Of a DNA stretch of 64,000 nucleotides, positions 17,522 to 25,771 are shown one piece after another. The position numbers and the translations under genes are program-made. Position 1 is the first letter of the stretch. Each line of letters starts with the position of its first letter. This DNA comes from Phytomonospora endophytica (GTDB taxonomy: Bacteria > Actinomycetota > Actinomycetes > Mycobacteriales > Micromonosporaceae): positions 310,001 to 374,000 of the forward strand of contig NZ_JACHGT010000003.1 in NCBI RefSeq assembly GCF_014202425.1, given 5' to 3'. The notes beneath the pieces are model-generated. The model was not told the DNA's origin. It ran no database searches and saw only the letters and a list, made by a program, of their open reading frames with translations.

Positions 17522-18272
17522 GGCGCACCTCGCTGGCGGGTGAACTGATCGTGTGGGTGGACGTGGTGGAGGTCGTGGGGGTGGAGGTGACCGCGGTGGT
17601 GAAGGCCGCGGTGGGGTGGGTGTAGGTGTCGGTGACGGCGGGCTTCGGTTGTGGCGGTGTTCGTGGTGTGGGCGCGGGGTCCGGTGTGGCCGTGGCGGGT
17701 GGGGTGTCGCCGGTGGTGGCTTGTTTGCGCAGTGCGGTCAGGCCTCGTGAGATGTGGGATTTGGCGGTGCCTTCGGCGCAGTCGAGGATGACGGCGATCT
17801 CTTCGATCGGCAGGTCGAGGACGTGGCGGAGGATCACCGCGTCGCGTTGTTTGGCGGTGAGGGTGGCCAGGCGGGTGGCGAGGTCGCGGTTGGTCTCGTG
17901 GAGTTCGGCGGCCCGTGCGGGGTCTTGGGTGGTGTCGGGGCGTTCGGGGGTGTTGTCGATGTCGGTGGGGGGTGGTTTGCGGGCCTTGGTGCGGCGGTCG
18001 TTGCGGACGGTGTTGAGCAGGATGGTCAGCAGCCACGCGCGGGGGCGGAGGGTGTCGAGTGGGGGCGGGTTGTCCGAGATCAGCGAGCGGTAGGCGCGCA
18101 GGAAGGTCTCGGCGGTGAAGTCTTCGGCGTCGGTCCAGGAGCCGGTGGCGCGCAGGGCGGTGGTGAACACCGGCGTGCGGTAGGCGTCGTAGAGGGCGGT
18201 GAAGCCGTGGTCGAGGTCATCGCCGAGGGCGGTGATGAGATGGCTGGGGTCGTCGGGTCCGCTCACGGCCAT
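17514..18272 (-). CDS. ECF-type RNA polymerase sigma factor with Pro/Thr-rich tail
   Basis: This 252-aa regulator has sigma region 2 (about residues 22-95, with SWTDAEDFTAETFLRAYR) and region 4 (about 130-185, with LTAKQRDAVILRHVLDLPI and GTAKSHISRGLTALRK). Region 3 is absent, as in ECF factors. After residue 185 comes a low-complexity tail rich in Thr, Pro, Ala and Ser, of unknown role. No anti-sigma gene is adjacent. Its coupling to ogt suggests control of, or response to, alkylation damage; this is inference from position. Confidence 0.85.
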   Translation of the reverse strand: MAVSGPDDPSHLITALGDDLDHGFTALYDAYRTPVFTTALRATGSWTDAEDFTAETFLRAYRSLISDNPPPLDTLRPRAWLLTILLNTVRNDRRTKARKPPPTDIDNTPERPDTTQDPARAAELHETNRDLATRLATLTAKQRDAVILRHVLDLPIEEIAVILDCAEGTAKSHISRGLTALRKQATTGDTPPATATPDPAPTPRTPPQPKPAVTDTYTHPTAAFTTAVTSTPTTSTTSTHTISSPASEVRHA

Positions 18273-18340
18273 ATGAACACCGTCGCCTTCGGTGGGGTTG
18301 CGGTCGGGATGTGCGGCGGACTGCTCGTAGGCTGAGAGCT

Positions 18341-19006
18341 ATGTCACGGTCCGGTGCGGTGGTTCTGTCTCGCGTCCACGGTCGGCAGGGTGAATTGGTC
18401 CTGCGCAGGGTTGACGGGCATTTCGAGATCATAAGTAACGGCGTGTTCTTGATGGACACGCGCAACGGCGAGTCGGAGCGGGTGCTGATCCGCGCGGCCG
18501 TCGACGCGGTGAAGGCCGCTTCGGCGCGGATGCTGATCGGGGGCCTCGGGGTGGGGTTCTCGCTGGCCGAGGCGGTCGCCGACCCGCGGGTCGGGGAGGT
18601 GACGGTCATCGAGTGCGAGCCTTCGGTGATCGCCTGGCATGGCACGCACCTGTCGGACTTCTCGGCCGGTGCGGTGGGCGACGCCGATGTGACGGTGGTG
18701 TGCGCCGACCTGTTGGCGTGGTTGCGGCAGGCGCCCGATGAGCTGTTCTTCGACGTGATGTGCCTCGACATCGACAACGGTCCCGATTGGACGGTGACGC
18801 CGGCCAACGCGCGGTTGTACGACCAGGCGGGGCTGGAGCTGGTGATCTCGCGTCTGTCGCCGGGTGGGGTGGCGGCGTTTTGGAGCGCGGCGGCCAGCGT
18901 GGAGTTCGAGCGGCGGCTGGGGGAGCATTTCGCCGACGTGCGGGTGGTGGAGGTCGCGGTGCCGCGTGGCCCGGCCGACGTGGTGTACGTGGCCTGCGCG
19001 AGTTGA
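18341..19006 (+). CDS. Spermidine synthase-like methyltransferase-fold protein
   Basis: A 221-aa Rossmann-fold protein of the spermidine synthase superfamily. The pattern runs RRVDGHFEIISNGVFLMD, then MLIGGLGVGFSLAEA (nucleotide loop), VTVIECEPSVI and a late YDQAGLELVISRLSPGG helix-strand. It is shorter than true spermidine synthase and lacks the full polyamine-pocket signature, so the acceptor is unclear. TAGGCT lies 7 nt before the ATG (18328-18333), a likely leaderless promoter box. Confidence 0.75.
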   Translation: MSRSGAVVLSRVHGRQGELVLRRVDGHFEIISNGVFLMDTRNGESERVLIRAAVDAVKAASARMLIGGLGVGFSLAEAVADPRVGEVTVIECEPSVIAWHGTHLSDFSAGAVGDADVTVVCADLLAWLRQAPDELFFDVMCLDIDNGPDWTVTPANARLYDQAGLELVISRLSPGGVAAFWSAAASVEFERRLGEHFADVRVVEVAVPRGPADVVYVACAS

Positions 19007-19010
19007 ACCC

Positions 19011-19046
19011 GACCGGCCCGGCCCGGGTATGCGGCCGGGTCCGGTC
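19011..19046. terminator. Bidirectional hairpin between convergent genes
   Basis: GACCGGCCCGGCC (19011-19023) pairs with GGCCGGGTCCGGTC (19033-19046) with one bulged base. It fills the gap between the spermidine-synthase-like gene and the convergent acetyltransferase, whose TAA follows immediately. Confidence 0.6.
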
Positions 19047-19520
19047 TTAGTCGAGGCCCGCCTCCAAGACCAGGTGGAAGGGCTCGAAACCGTTGCGGCG
19101 GTAGAAGCGGATCGCCGAGGCGTTGGACGCGTAGGCCGTCACGGCGAGCCGGTCGGCGGCCTTGCCCCGCGCCCACTCCTTGAACGCCGCCACCAGCAGC
19201 GATCCGACGCCACCGTCGCGCGCTTCGGGCCGCACGTACATGCTCGCCAGCGTCGCCACCCGCACGGGCCGGATCGCCACGGGCTCGGCGACCCTGCCCG
19301 TCAAGTGCCCCACGACGCGCCCGTCGCATACCGCCGCCAAGACCAGCCGCTCCGGATCGTCGATCCCCGAACGCATCGACTCCGCCCCGAACTCCCTGGG
19401 CCAGTCCACGTTCATCGTCGCGTCGCGCGTCCCGCCGTCCTCGGCGAACAACCCGACACTGCACTCCACCAGCCCGGGCACGTCACCGGGCACCGCTTCA
19501 CGGATCGTCGTCTCGCTCAT
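19047..19520 (-). CDS. GNAT N-acetyltransferase
   Basis: A 157-aa acetyltransferase with the core SMYVRPEARDGGVGSLLV (acetyl-CoA loop) and ASNASAIRFYRRNGFEP (motif B). Substrate unknown. On the minus strand TAGCGT lies 6 nt before the ATG, again a leaderless-type start with no Shine-Dalgarno sequence. Confidence 0.82.
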   Translation of the reverse strand: MSETTIREAVPGDVPGLVECSVGLFAEDGGTRDATMNVDWPREFGAESMRSGIDDPERLVLAAVCDGRVVGHLTGRVAEPVAIRPVRVATLASMYVRPEARDGGVGSLLVAAFKEWARGKAADRLAVTAYASNASAIRFYRRNGFEPFHLVLEAGLD

Positions 19521-19585
19521 GCGGGCACGCTACCCCGCACGTCTGTACGAAATATCGGCCAGGGCCCCGGGTAGGGTCGTCGCCC

Positions 19586-21010
19586 ATGGAGACCCGCTTC
19601 CGCCGCGCCGTCCGGATCGTGTGCGCCGACAAGTCCGGCCGCGTCCTGCTCATGCGCTGGCGCGACCCCCACGACGGTTCCATGCTCTGGGAACCGCCCG
19701 GCGGCGGCGTCGACCCCGGCGAGGACTACCTCAGCACCGCCCGCCGCGAACTCACCGAAGAGACCGGCCTCGACCCCGACGCGATCTCACCGGTCTACGT
19801 CGTCGTCGAACGCGACGTGACGTGGAAAGGCGTCCGCTTCACCGGACCCGAGGCGTTCTTCCTCGCCCGCTACGACACCGACGAGCCCGCCGTCAGCGCC
19901 GACGGGCTCCTCGACTACGAGACCGCCACCCTCGACGACCGGCGCTGGGTCCACCCCGCCGACTTCGAGAGCCTCGACCGGCTCGAACCCCCCGAGCTCG
20001 CCGACGTCGTCGCCGACCTGATGGCACGCAACGCGCCCGACCTTGACGCCGAATCCTTCATCACCGGCCGCTACGGCCCACGTGCGACCGCCCCGGCACT
20101 GCTCGGCGCCGGGGAGTGGTCGCGTGCCTACGCCTTCACCCTCGACGGTGACGACGTCATCGCCAAGGTCGGCGCCCACGGCGATGACTTCGCCAAGGAC
20201 GCCGCCGTCGCCGCACTCGCCCGGGGCGTCGTCGACGTGCCCGAGGTGGTGGAGCGGGGCATGACCGGCGAGCGCCATTTCGTGGTGGCGCGGCGGGCGC
20301 GGGGCACTTATCTCGATGAGCTCGACGGTGACGGGATGCGTGAGGTTCTGCCGTCGTTGCTGGCGGTGACGCGGGCGGTGCGGGGTCTTTCGGTGCCGGG
20401 TTCGGGTTTCGGGACGTGGGGTCCGGACGGGGACGCGCCGCACGGCAGCTGGGCGGAGGCCTTGGCGGCGATACTGGGGCCGGAGCATCCGCGGGTCGCG
20501 GGGTGGCGGGCGGCGCTGGCGTCGTCGCCGACGGGCGGTGGACCGTTCGAGGAGGCGGCGGAGTCGTTGCGGGAGATGGCGGGGGCGTGTCCGGACGTGC
20601 GGCAGCTGGTGCACTCGGATCTGCTGTACCGCAACGTCCTGGTAAAGGGTGGGCGGATCAGCGCGGTCCTCGACTGGGGGAACTCGCTGTACGGGGACGG
20701 CTTGTACGACCTGGCGTGGTTGATGTACTGGTGGCCGTTCTACCCGTCGTGGGCGGGCATCGACATCGGCGCGGAGGTGCGGGCACATCTGCGCCGGACG
20801 GGCGAGTACGGGGTGGACACCGAACTGCGGTTGCGGTGCTGCCTGGTGCACATCGGGCTCGACGCGCAGGCCTACAACGCGTTCACGGGCCGCTTGGGGG
20901 AGTTGGCGTTCAACGCCGAGCGGACTTTGGGTTTCGCGCGTGGGCTGGCCGGTGAGCCTGTCGTGGAGGGCGGCGGTGAAGGCGGCGCGGTGCCGTGGGA
21001 AGCCGGGTAG
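19586..21010 (+). CDS. Nudix hydrolase-phosphotransferase (APH) fusion
   Basis: A 474-aa two-domain protein. Residues 5-155 form a Nudix hydrolase, with the Nudix box from G40 to L62 (E46, R54, E55, E58, E59 all present). Residues ~165-455 form an aminoglycoside/choline-kinase-like domain, with HSD at 343-345, N350 and VLDWGNS for metal binding. The pairing suggests processing of a phosphorylated or nucleotide-linked compound; whether the kinase acts on an antibiotic is unknown. Codon third positions are C-rich up to about 20,240 and then G/T-rich, so the halves differ in composition. The last ~20 codons run antisense through a truncated hydrolase gene. Confidence 0.8.
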   Translation: METRFRRAVRIVCADKSGRVLLMRWRDPHDGSMLWEPPGGGVDPGEDYLSTARRELTEETGLDPDAISPVYVVVERDVTWKGVRFTGPEAFFLARYDTDEPAVSADGLLDYETATLDDRRWVHPADFESLDRLEPPELADVVADLMARNAPDLDAESFITGRYGPRATAPALLGAGEWSRAYAFTLDGDDVIAKVGAHGDDFAKDAAVAALARGVVDVPEVVERGMTGERHFVVARRARGTYLDELDGDGMREVLPSLLAVTRAVRGLSVPGSGFGTWGPDGDAPHGSWAEALAAILGPEHPRVAGWRAALASSPTGGGPFEEAAESLREMAGACPDVRQLVHSDLLYRNVLVKGGRISAVLDWGNSLYGDGLYDLAWLMYWWPFYPSWAGIDIGAEVRAHLRRTGEYGVDTELRLRCCLVHIGLDAQAYNAFTGRLGELAFNAERTLGFARGLAGEPVVEGGGEGGAVPWEAG

Positions 21011-21145
21011 CGGCGCCGTCGATGGTGGCAGCGCGTCGACGGTGTGCCCGGCGTCGCGGAGGTCGCCGGTGACGCCGGGGTTGGTCCAGAAGTCGCCGGC
21101 GGACATCGGGTTCCAGACTCCACCGGGTATCAACACCAGTGTCAC
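20950..21145 (-). pseudogene. 5' fragment of an alpha/beta hydrolase gene
   Basis: On the minus strand a good GAGGAG site precedes a GTG (21145). The frame starts VTLVLIPGGVWNPM, then GDFWTNPGVTGDLRDAGHTV, the N-terminal strand and first helix of alpha/beta hydrolases of the 'LVPGGLW' type. Homology-like sequence stops at about residue 65 and the frame then runs antisense inside the phosphotransferase domain. No catalytic Ser motif follows, so the gene has lost its 3' part. The Nudix-APH gene appears to have been joined onto it. Confidence 0.55.
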
Positions 21146-21257
21146 GGTCGCTCCTCGAAGGTCACGGCAGGACATCGTGACAGACCCGGGGTGCGGTGCC
21201 AAACGGCTGCGGCCCACGACCTGTGCCGGTACCGTGGCCGCTTTGGGAGGAGCGAGG

Positions 21258-22109
21258 ATGAACGAGACCTTCACGATCGTCGATGGACGCGGAGTGCTGA
21301 CCACACGGCGGCGGCTGCCGCACCCGGCCGACGCGGTGTGGCGGGTGCTCACCGAGACCGCTGAACTCGACCGGTGGTTTCCCGCCCACGTGGAGGCCGA
21401 GCCGGCCGAGGGCGGTGCCATCACCTTCGTGTTCCCCGGTGAGGAAGGGCCGCCGCTGACCGGGCGTGTCACGGCCTTCGACCCGCCGCGCGTGTTCGCC
21501 TACACCTGGGGCGACGACCATCTCAAGTGGACCGTCGAGCCCGACGGTGCGGGCACGCTGCTGACCTTGTCCCAGACTTTCGACGACATCCCCGGCGCGG
21601 CGAGTTTCGCCGCGGGCTGGGAGACCTGCCTCGACGCCGCCACCCAGGTCCTCGACGGTGTCGAGGTCACCGTGGACGGTTCGGCCTCGGCGGCCGCGCA
21701 CGAACGTTTCGTCGAGGAGTTCGGCCTCGACGAAGGCACGATCGAAGACGACGCCGACGGCCCGCGGGTGCGTTTCGAGCGGCAGCTGCGCGGCGGCCTC
21801 GAAGAGGTCTGGGCGCACTTGGACGGACCGGGTTTCGGTGACGTCGGCGCCGAGGTCCCCGAAGCGTTCACCGTCGCCGGTTTCCCGCCCGGGCCGGTCA
21901 CGGCCGTCGAAGCGCCGTTCTTCCTGACCTATCACTGGCTCGACGCCGACGGGAAACCCGCCGGTGACGTGCGCTGGGAGTTCGCGCCCGGACCTGGCGG
22001 CGCGCGGCTGCTGCTGACCCACACCGGCACCGGCGAGCGCTCCGCGGCGGCGCTGGCGGCCTGGCACGACCGGATCGCCGAGCTCGGTGCCGAGGCGGCG
22101 GCCCTCTAG
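21258..22109 (+). CDS. Two-domain SRPBCC (AHSA1-like) protein
   Basis: A 283-aa protein with two helix-grip domains of the START/AHSA1 type. The first spans about residues 10-140 (RRLPHPADAVWRVLTETAEL, then ITFVFPGEEGPPLTGRV). The second spans about 155-280 (VRFERQLRGGLEEVWAHL, then LLLTHTG). Such folds bind hydrophobic ligands or act as co-chaperones; no ligand is predictable here. GGGAGG and GAGG motifs precede ATG 21258. Its end overlaps the convergent exonuclease gene by 4 nt. Confidence 0.8.
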   Translation: MNETFTIVDGRGVLTTRRRLPHPADAVWRVLTETAELDRWFPAHVEAEPAEGGAITFVFPGEEGPPLTGRVTAFDPPRVFAYTWGDDHLKWTVEPDGAGTLLTLSQTFDDIPGAASFAAGWETCLDAATQVLDGVEVTVDGSASAAAHERFVEEFGLDEGTIEDDADGPRVRFERQLRGGLEEVWAHLDGPGFGDVGAEVPEAFTVAGFPPGPVTAVEAPFFLTYHWLDADGKPAGDVRWEFAPGPGGARLLLTHTGTGERSAAALAAWHDRIAELGAEAAAL

Positions 22110-22915
22110 ACGTCGTAGTGCACGGTCACCGGCGCGTGGTCCGACCAGCGGGCGGCGTGTTCGGTGGCCCGCTCGACCTCGGCGAAAGTCGCCGTGGCCG
22201 CCAGTCCCGGGGTGGCGATCTGGTAGTCGATGCGCCAGCCGGCGTCGTTGTCGAAGGCGCGGCCGCGGTAGGACCACCACGAGTAGGGTCCCGGGCCTTC
22301 GGGGTGGAGGCCCCGGAACACGTCGACGTAGCCGACCTCGTCGAAGACCGAGGACAGCCAGGCGCGTTCGGCGGGGGTGAAACCGGCCTGCTTCTGGTTG
22401 GTCTTCCAGTTCTTCAAGTCGATCTCGGCGTGGGCGATGTTCCAGTCGCCGCACACGACGGCTTCACGGCCCTCGGTCTCGGCGCGTGCGCGCAGGCTCA
22501 CCAGGTGGCCGTAGAACTCCTTGCAGAAGCGTTCCTTCTCGTCTTGGCGGGACGTGCCGACCTCACCGGAAGGCAGGTAGAGGCTGGCGACGGTGACGCC
22601 GGGTAGGTCGACTTCGACGTAGCGGCCGGAGGTGTCGAACTCGGCCGACTCGAAACCGACCTTGAAGGCGCTGGGTTCGGTCCGTGACAGCACCGCCACG
22701 CCCGCGCGGCCTTTAGCGGCCGTCGACGGGGCGACGACCTGGTGCCAGCCGCTGTCGGCGAGGACCTCCTCGGGCCATTCCTCGGGGGTGGCCCGGACTT
22801 CCTGCAGGCAGACCACGTCGGCCTCGGTGGCGCGCAGCCACTCGACGAGACCTTTCTTCGCCGCCGCGCGGACTCCGTTGATGTTCACCGTCGACACTTT
22901 GAGCACGTCGGCCAC
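22106..22915 (-). CDS. xth: Exodeoxyribonuclease III
   Basis: An AP endonuclease/3'-5' exonuclease of base-excision repair (269 aa). Diagnostic motifs are NINGVRAA, CLQEVRA (metal-binding Glu), CGDWNIAH, GWRIDYQIAT and the final WSDHAPVTV with the catalytic Asp-His. It starts at GTG 22915, divergent from a small Nudix gene. Length and motif order are normal for the family. Confidence 0.93.
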   Translation of the reverse strand: MADVLKVSTVNINGVRAAAKKGLVEWLRATEADVVCLQEVRATPEEWPEEVLADSGWHQVVAPSTAAKGRAGVAVLSRTEPSAFKVGFESAEFDTSGRYVEVDLPGVTVASLYLPSGEVGTSRQDEKERFCKEFYGHLVSLRARAETEGREAVVCGDWNIAHAEIDLKNWKTNQKQAGFTPAERAWLSSVFDEVGYVDVFRGLHPEGPGPYSWWSYRGRAFDNDAGWRIDYQIATPGLAATATFAEVERATEHAARWSDHAPVTVHYDV

Positions 22916-22953
22916 GGTACCCGCCGCGTCTTTCGGCCTGGCACCCTGGACGG

Positions 22954-23364
22954 ATGCTGTTCACGAGGAAGGTTCAGCGTGTCGCCGCCTACGGTCTGGC
23001 GCGCGACGCCGGCCGGGTTCTGCTGGTCCAGGTGGGACGCGGTGGGGAGTGGATGCTCCCCGGCGGCGGTGTCGAACACGGGGAGCACCCCGAGCAGGCG
23101 CTCGTGCGGGAGTTGCGTGAGGAGACCGGACTCGACGTGGCGCCCGGGGCGCTGCTGCACGTGGGCAGCGACCACCGCACCGTCGGGCGCAACGTCGACT
23201 TCCACTGTGTCTTCTTCGTCTACGCCGTGACCGTCACCGGTGGCGCTCTGCGCGCCGAACCCGACGGGACCACGGCAGCGCCGACCTGGACGCCGGTCAC
23301 GGCCGTCGCCGAACGCACCCTCATGGCCGGACACCAGGCGATCCTGCCGTTGCTGCTGGCCTAG
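22954..23364 (+). CDS. Nudix hydrolase
   Basis: A single-domain 136-aa pyrophosphohydrolase with a complete Nudix box from G38 to L60 (E44, R52, E53, E56, E57). The substrate cannot be read from sequence; MutT-like or nucleotide-sugar clearance is possible. Its stop overlaps the convergent small Cys-rich gene by 4 nt. Confidence 0.88.
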   Translation: MLFTRKVQRVAAYGLARDAGRVLLVQVGRGGEWMLPGGGVEHGEHPEQALVRELREETGLDVAPGALLHVGSDHRTVGRNVDFHCVFFVYAVTVTGGALRAEPDGTTAAPTWTPVTAVAERTLMAGHQAILPLLLA

Positions 23365-23666
23365 TCGGCGTTGTCGCCGGTCGCGTGGCGACGCACCGCA
23401 CGCCGGCCGGCGTAGCGGGCCTTGCGGTTGGCGGTCTTGGTCATCGCCTGCCGTTCGCGGATGCAACCGCGCACGGCACAGCCCGAGCAGCAGCGGCGGG
23501 TGAAGGTGAGCGCCCCGGGGTGCTCCCAGCGGCAGCGCGTCTCGTCGAGCAGCCGCGACGGGCGAGGCGGCAGGTCACAGGGGCCGTGACGGTGGTCGTG
23601 GACGGGCCGCGGGTCGTGCTCGGCGTGGCGTACCCACAGCGGTTTGGTCCGGTCCGTACGGGACAT
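23361..23666 (-). CDS. Small cysteine-rich basic protein, unknown function
   Basis: A 101-aa protein beginning MSRTDRTKPLWVRHAEHD. A His/Asp-rich stretch is followed by C-x-W and a CCSGCAVRGC cluster (a likely metal site), then a strongly basic tail. GGGAGG precedes ATG 23666 by 6 nt, which selects this start over a longer frame. Proteins of this build recur in actinobacterial genomes, but no role is known to me. Confidence 0.65.
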   Translation of the reverse strand: MSRTDRTKPLWVRHAEHDPRPVHDHRHGPCDLPPRPSRLLDETRCRWEHPGALTFTRRCCSGCAVRGCIRERQAMTKTANRKARYAGRRAVRRHATGDNAD

Positions 23667-23928
23667 CGCGTTCCTCCCGGAACCCGCCGCCCGTGATCCC
23701 GGACTCTCCAGGCGGGCGGCTAGGTCGGGAATCGCCACACCGTCATGGCCGTCCGCCTTTCGCCTGCTCACGGCCCCCGGCACAGTCGCGGGGCCACCCG
23801 AGGATCAAGGGTAGCGGCCGGCGATGGAACGGGACAAGAACCAAACGGCGGGACGATCTATCGTCACAGGCGTCGAGTGTCAGCGCCGCCGCCCGGCCGT
23901 CCAGCATCCCGACCGAAGGAACCACGCG

Positions 23929-24102
23929 ATGACCGCACCGCAGGCCTTCCCCCTGGAGCCCACCCCGATCCACGTGCCCGACACCGTCCTCGACGACCTG
24001 CGCACCCGCCTGGCAGCCACCCGCCCGCCCCTCGACGAGGGCAACGAGGACTGGTCCTACGGTGTCCCGGCGGCCTATCTCGGTGAACTGGTCGCCTACT
24101 AG
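23929..24102 (+). pseudogene. Epoxide hydrolase, truncated after 57 codons
   Basis: GAAGGA precedes ATG 23929. The product opens like epoxide hydrolase N-terminal (EHN) domains: FPLEPTPIHVPDTVLDDLRT, then EDWSYGVPAAYLGELVAY, where family members normally continue with Trp. Here a TAG stops it at 24102. The rest of the gene (about 320 codons) is not found in this window. A serine integrase gene begins 58 nt later, so this looks like the left attachment junction of an integrated element. Confidence 0.65.
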
Positions 24103-24159
24103 GCGTTCCGACCCCTGGTCAACGCCCCGCGGGGGAGGATGACCCAAGGGGACTTGATC

Positions 24160-24927
24160 ATGGACTTGCTCGCCGCGAAGCGGATCAGCCGCGACCCCGA
24201 AGCATCGTCGGCACTTAAACGCCAGGACGCAGAACTACGCGAAGCGATCGCTGACGGCGGCCACAACCTCGTGCACATGGTCGAAGACGCCACCGTCTCC
24301 GGCGCCATCAACCTCGACCAGCGCAAGTCGCTGGGGGAGTGGCTGCGCGAACCGAAGGTCCACGAGTGGCAAGCCCTCATGGTCACCACGCAGGACCGCA
24401 TCACCGGCGACGACCTCCACTGGCACCAGTTGGTCGGCTGGTGCCTGGAGAACGGCAAGCACGTCATCGTCTTGGACGACCCCGGCTTGGACATCTCCAC
24501 TCCACGCGGACGCCTCGTCGCCGGCGTCAAAGCGTCAATGACCGCCGACTACCGCCACGCGGTCAAGGACAAGCGCGCCAAGCAGACCGCCTACTACCGG
24601 GACGTCGACCTCTGGCACGGCGGCAACTGGCCGTGGGGCTACCGCACCGTCCGCAAGGAACACGAGGGGAAGAAACGCTGGGTCCTGGCCGTCGACCCCG
24701 TGACGTCCGCCCTCGCCTACGAAGCACACACCCGAATCGTCAAGGAGAGCTGGGCACTCAATCGCCTACGCGTCGACTGGAACGTTCGAGCCGTGATGAC
24801 GCCGCGCGACCACCAACGCCACGTGAACGCCACCCTCGGACCCGAAGGTGTGTCGACCGAGGTCAAGGGCGCCAAGTGGACGGTCAACCAACTCGAAGCT
24901 GTGCTGACTTCCCCACGCGAACGCTGA
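24160..24927 (+). CDS. Serine recombinase/integrase, C-terminally shortened
   Basis: The 255-aa product has a resolvase-type catalytic domain: KRISRD with Ser10 as probable nucleophile, RQDAELREAI, a TQDRI segment with conserved Arg, and STPRGRLVAGVKASM leading to the long helix. Then comes the start of the recombinase domain (NWPWGYRTVRKEHEGKKRWV). Large serine integrases normally run 450-600 aa with a zinc ribbon and coiled coil; these are missing, so it is probably inactive or a fragment. ATG 24160 has AGGGGA 7 nt upstream; ATG 24139 is in frame but directly abuts its GGAGG. Confidence 0.6.
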   Translation: MDLLAAKRISRDPEASSALKRQDAELREAIADGGHNLVHMVEDATVSGAINLDQRKSLGEWLREPKVHEWQALMVTTQDRITGDDLHWHQLVGWCLENGKHVIVLDDPGLDISTPRGRLVAGVKASMTADYRHAVKDKRAKQTAYYRDVDLWHGGNWPWGYRTVRKEHEGKKRWVLAVDPVTSALAYEAHTRIVKESWALNRLRVDWNVRAVMTPRDHQRHVNATLGPEGVSTEVKGAKWTVNQLEAVLTSPRER

Positions 24928-24952
24928 GCCCCAACGGTTCCGATTGAGGGTG

Positions 24953-25771
24953 ATGAACTGGCGCGCCGTGCTCTTCCGACTCGCTCTGCACGACTGGCAA
25001 CCCGATCGGATCGCCGTCCTGGGTGACCACTCCTGCTGCTGCCCGTGCACCGTCGAGGGCTGGAAGCAACGCGGACTGCTCGGTGTGGCGACCGACCTGT
25101 GGGCGCCCGTCGGCCACGACCATGAGCGCCTCATGCAGATTGTGAAAGAACTGCGGGCCGGCTATGACGGGCCGAATGCGATGGAGTCCCGGTTCCCTGT
25201 CGCGCCTACTGCCGAACGTGCTCGAATGTGCGACGGACACTGCGACGAACGACTGACCGAACTGACCGACCTCGGTGTCACGAGCCACATCGTCATGCAG
25301 AACATTTTCCCGGGCTGGACCGCCGTCTACCTCCGGCCTGACCGGCCTGGCGAGTTCGCCGGGCATCAGGCAATCGCGCTTGCCCGTTCGCTCGGGCAGT
25401 CCACGATCTGCGCCGGCACCGGCCACGTCGCTGCGATCGTTGAGACCGTCGGTGCGAGGGAAGCGAGGGAGGCGGTCGAGATCGGCAGCTTGAAGGCCAT
25501 CAGGCGAAAATCCGGCGCGGCTCGCCGTTACAAGCCTTCGGGGCCTTCAGTCAGGTGGGCGGCATCGTCCAGACTCAGCCTGTTCTCGTCGATGCGGCTG
25601 GGGCGTTCGAGTTTGACGGGCACCGGTACTAATGAGGCCGTCACCAGGTCCAGGCGCCCGACACCTCTGGTGGGTGGTAAAGGTCGAAAACGACGTCAAA
25701 GCCCAGCGCACCGATCTCGGCGAGCAGCGGGGCTGGGAGGACGCAGCCGCCCTGGCCGTTGTCACTGCTGA
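24953..25771 (+). CDS. Unknown island protein
   Basis: A 272-aa reading frame starting MNWRAVLFRLALHDWQP. Residues 1-190 have coding-like codons, a CCCPC cluster, MCDGHCDERLTELTDLGV and a GHVAAIVETVGAREAREAVEIG segment. No family is recognised. The last ~45 codons overlap the convergent DUF4279 gene by 131 nt and look like antisense sequence, so the natural stop may have been lost by a frameshift near 25,550-25,640. The start (GTG 24950 or ATG 24953) is uncertain. Confidence 0.45.
   Translation: MNWRAVLFRLALHDWQPDRIAVLGDHSCCCPCTVEGWKQRGLLGVATDLWAPVGHDHERLMQIVKELRAGYDGPNAMESRFPVAPTAERARMCDGHCDERLTELTDLGVTSHIVMQNIFPGWTAVYLRPDRPGEFAGHQAIALARSLGQSTICAGTGHVAAIVETVGAREAREAVEIGSLKAIRRKSGAARRYKPSGPSVRWAASSRLSLFSSMRLGRSSLTGTGTNEAVTRSRRPTPLVGGKGRKRRQSPAHRSRRAAGLGGRSRPGRCHC

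Noticed and set aside
23667..23928. Additional small gene between the Cys-rich gene and the epoxide hydrolase fragment
   Set aside because: Frames are short, lack a ribosome-binding site and show no coding bias; the region more likely holds the promoter of the truncated gene.
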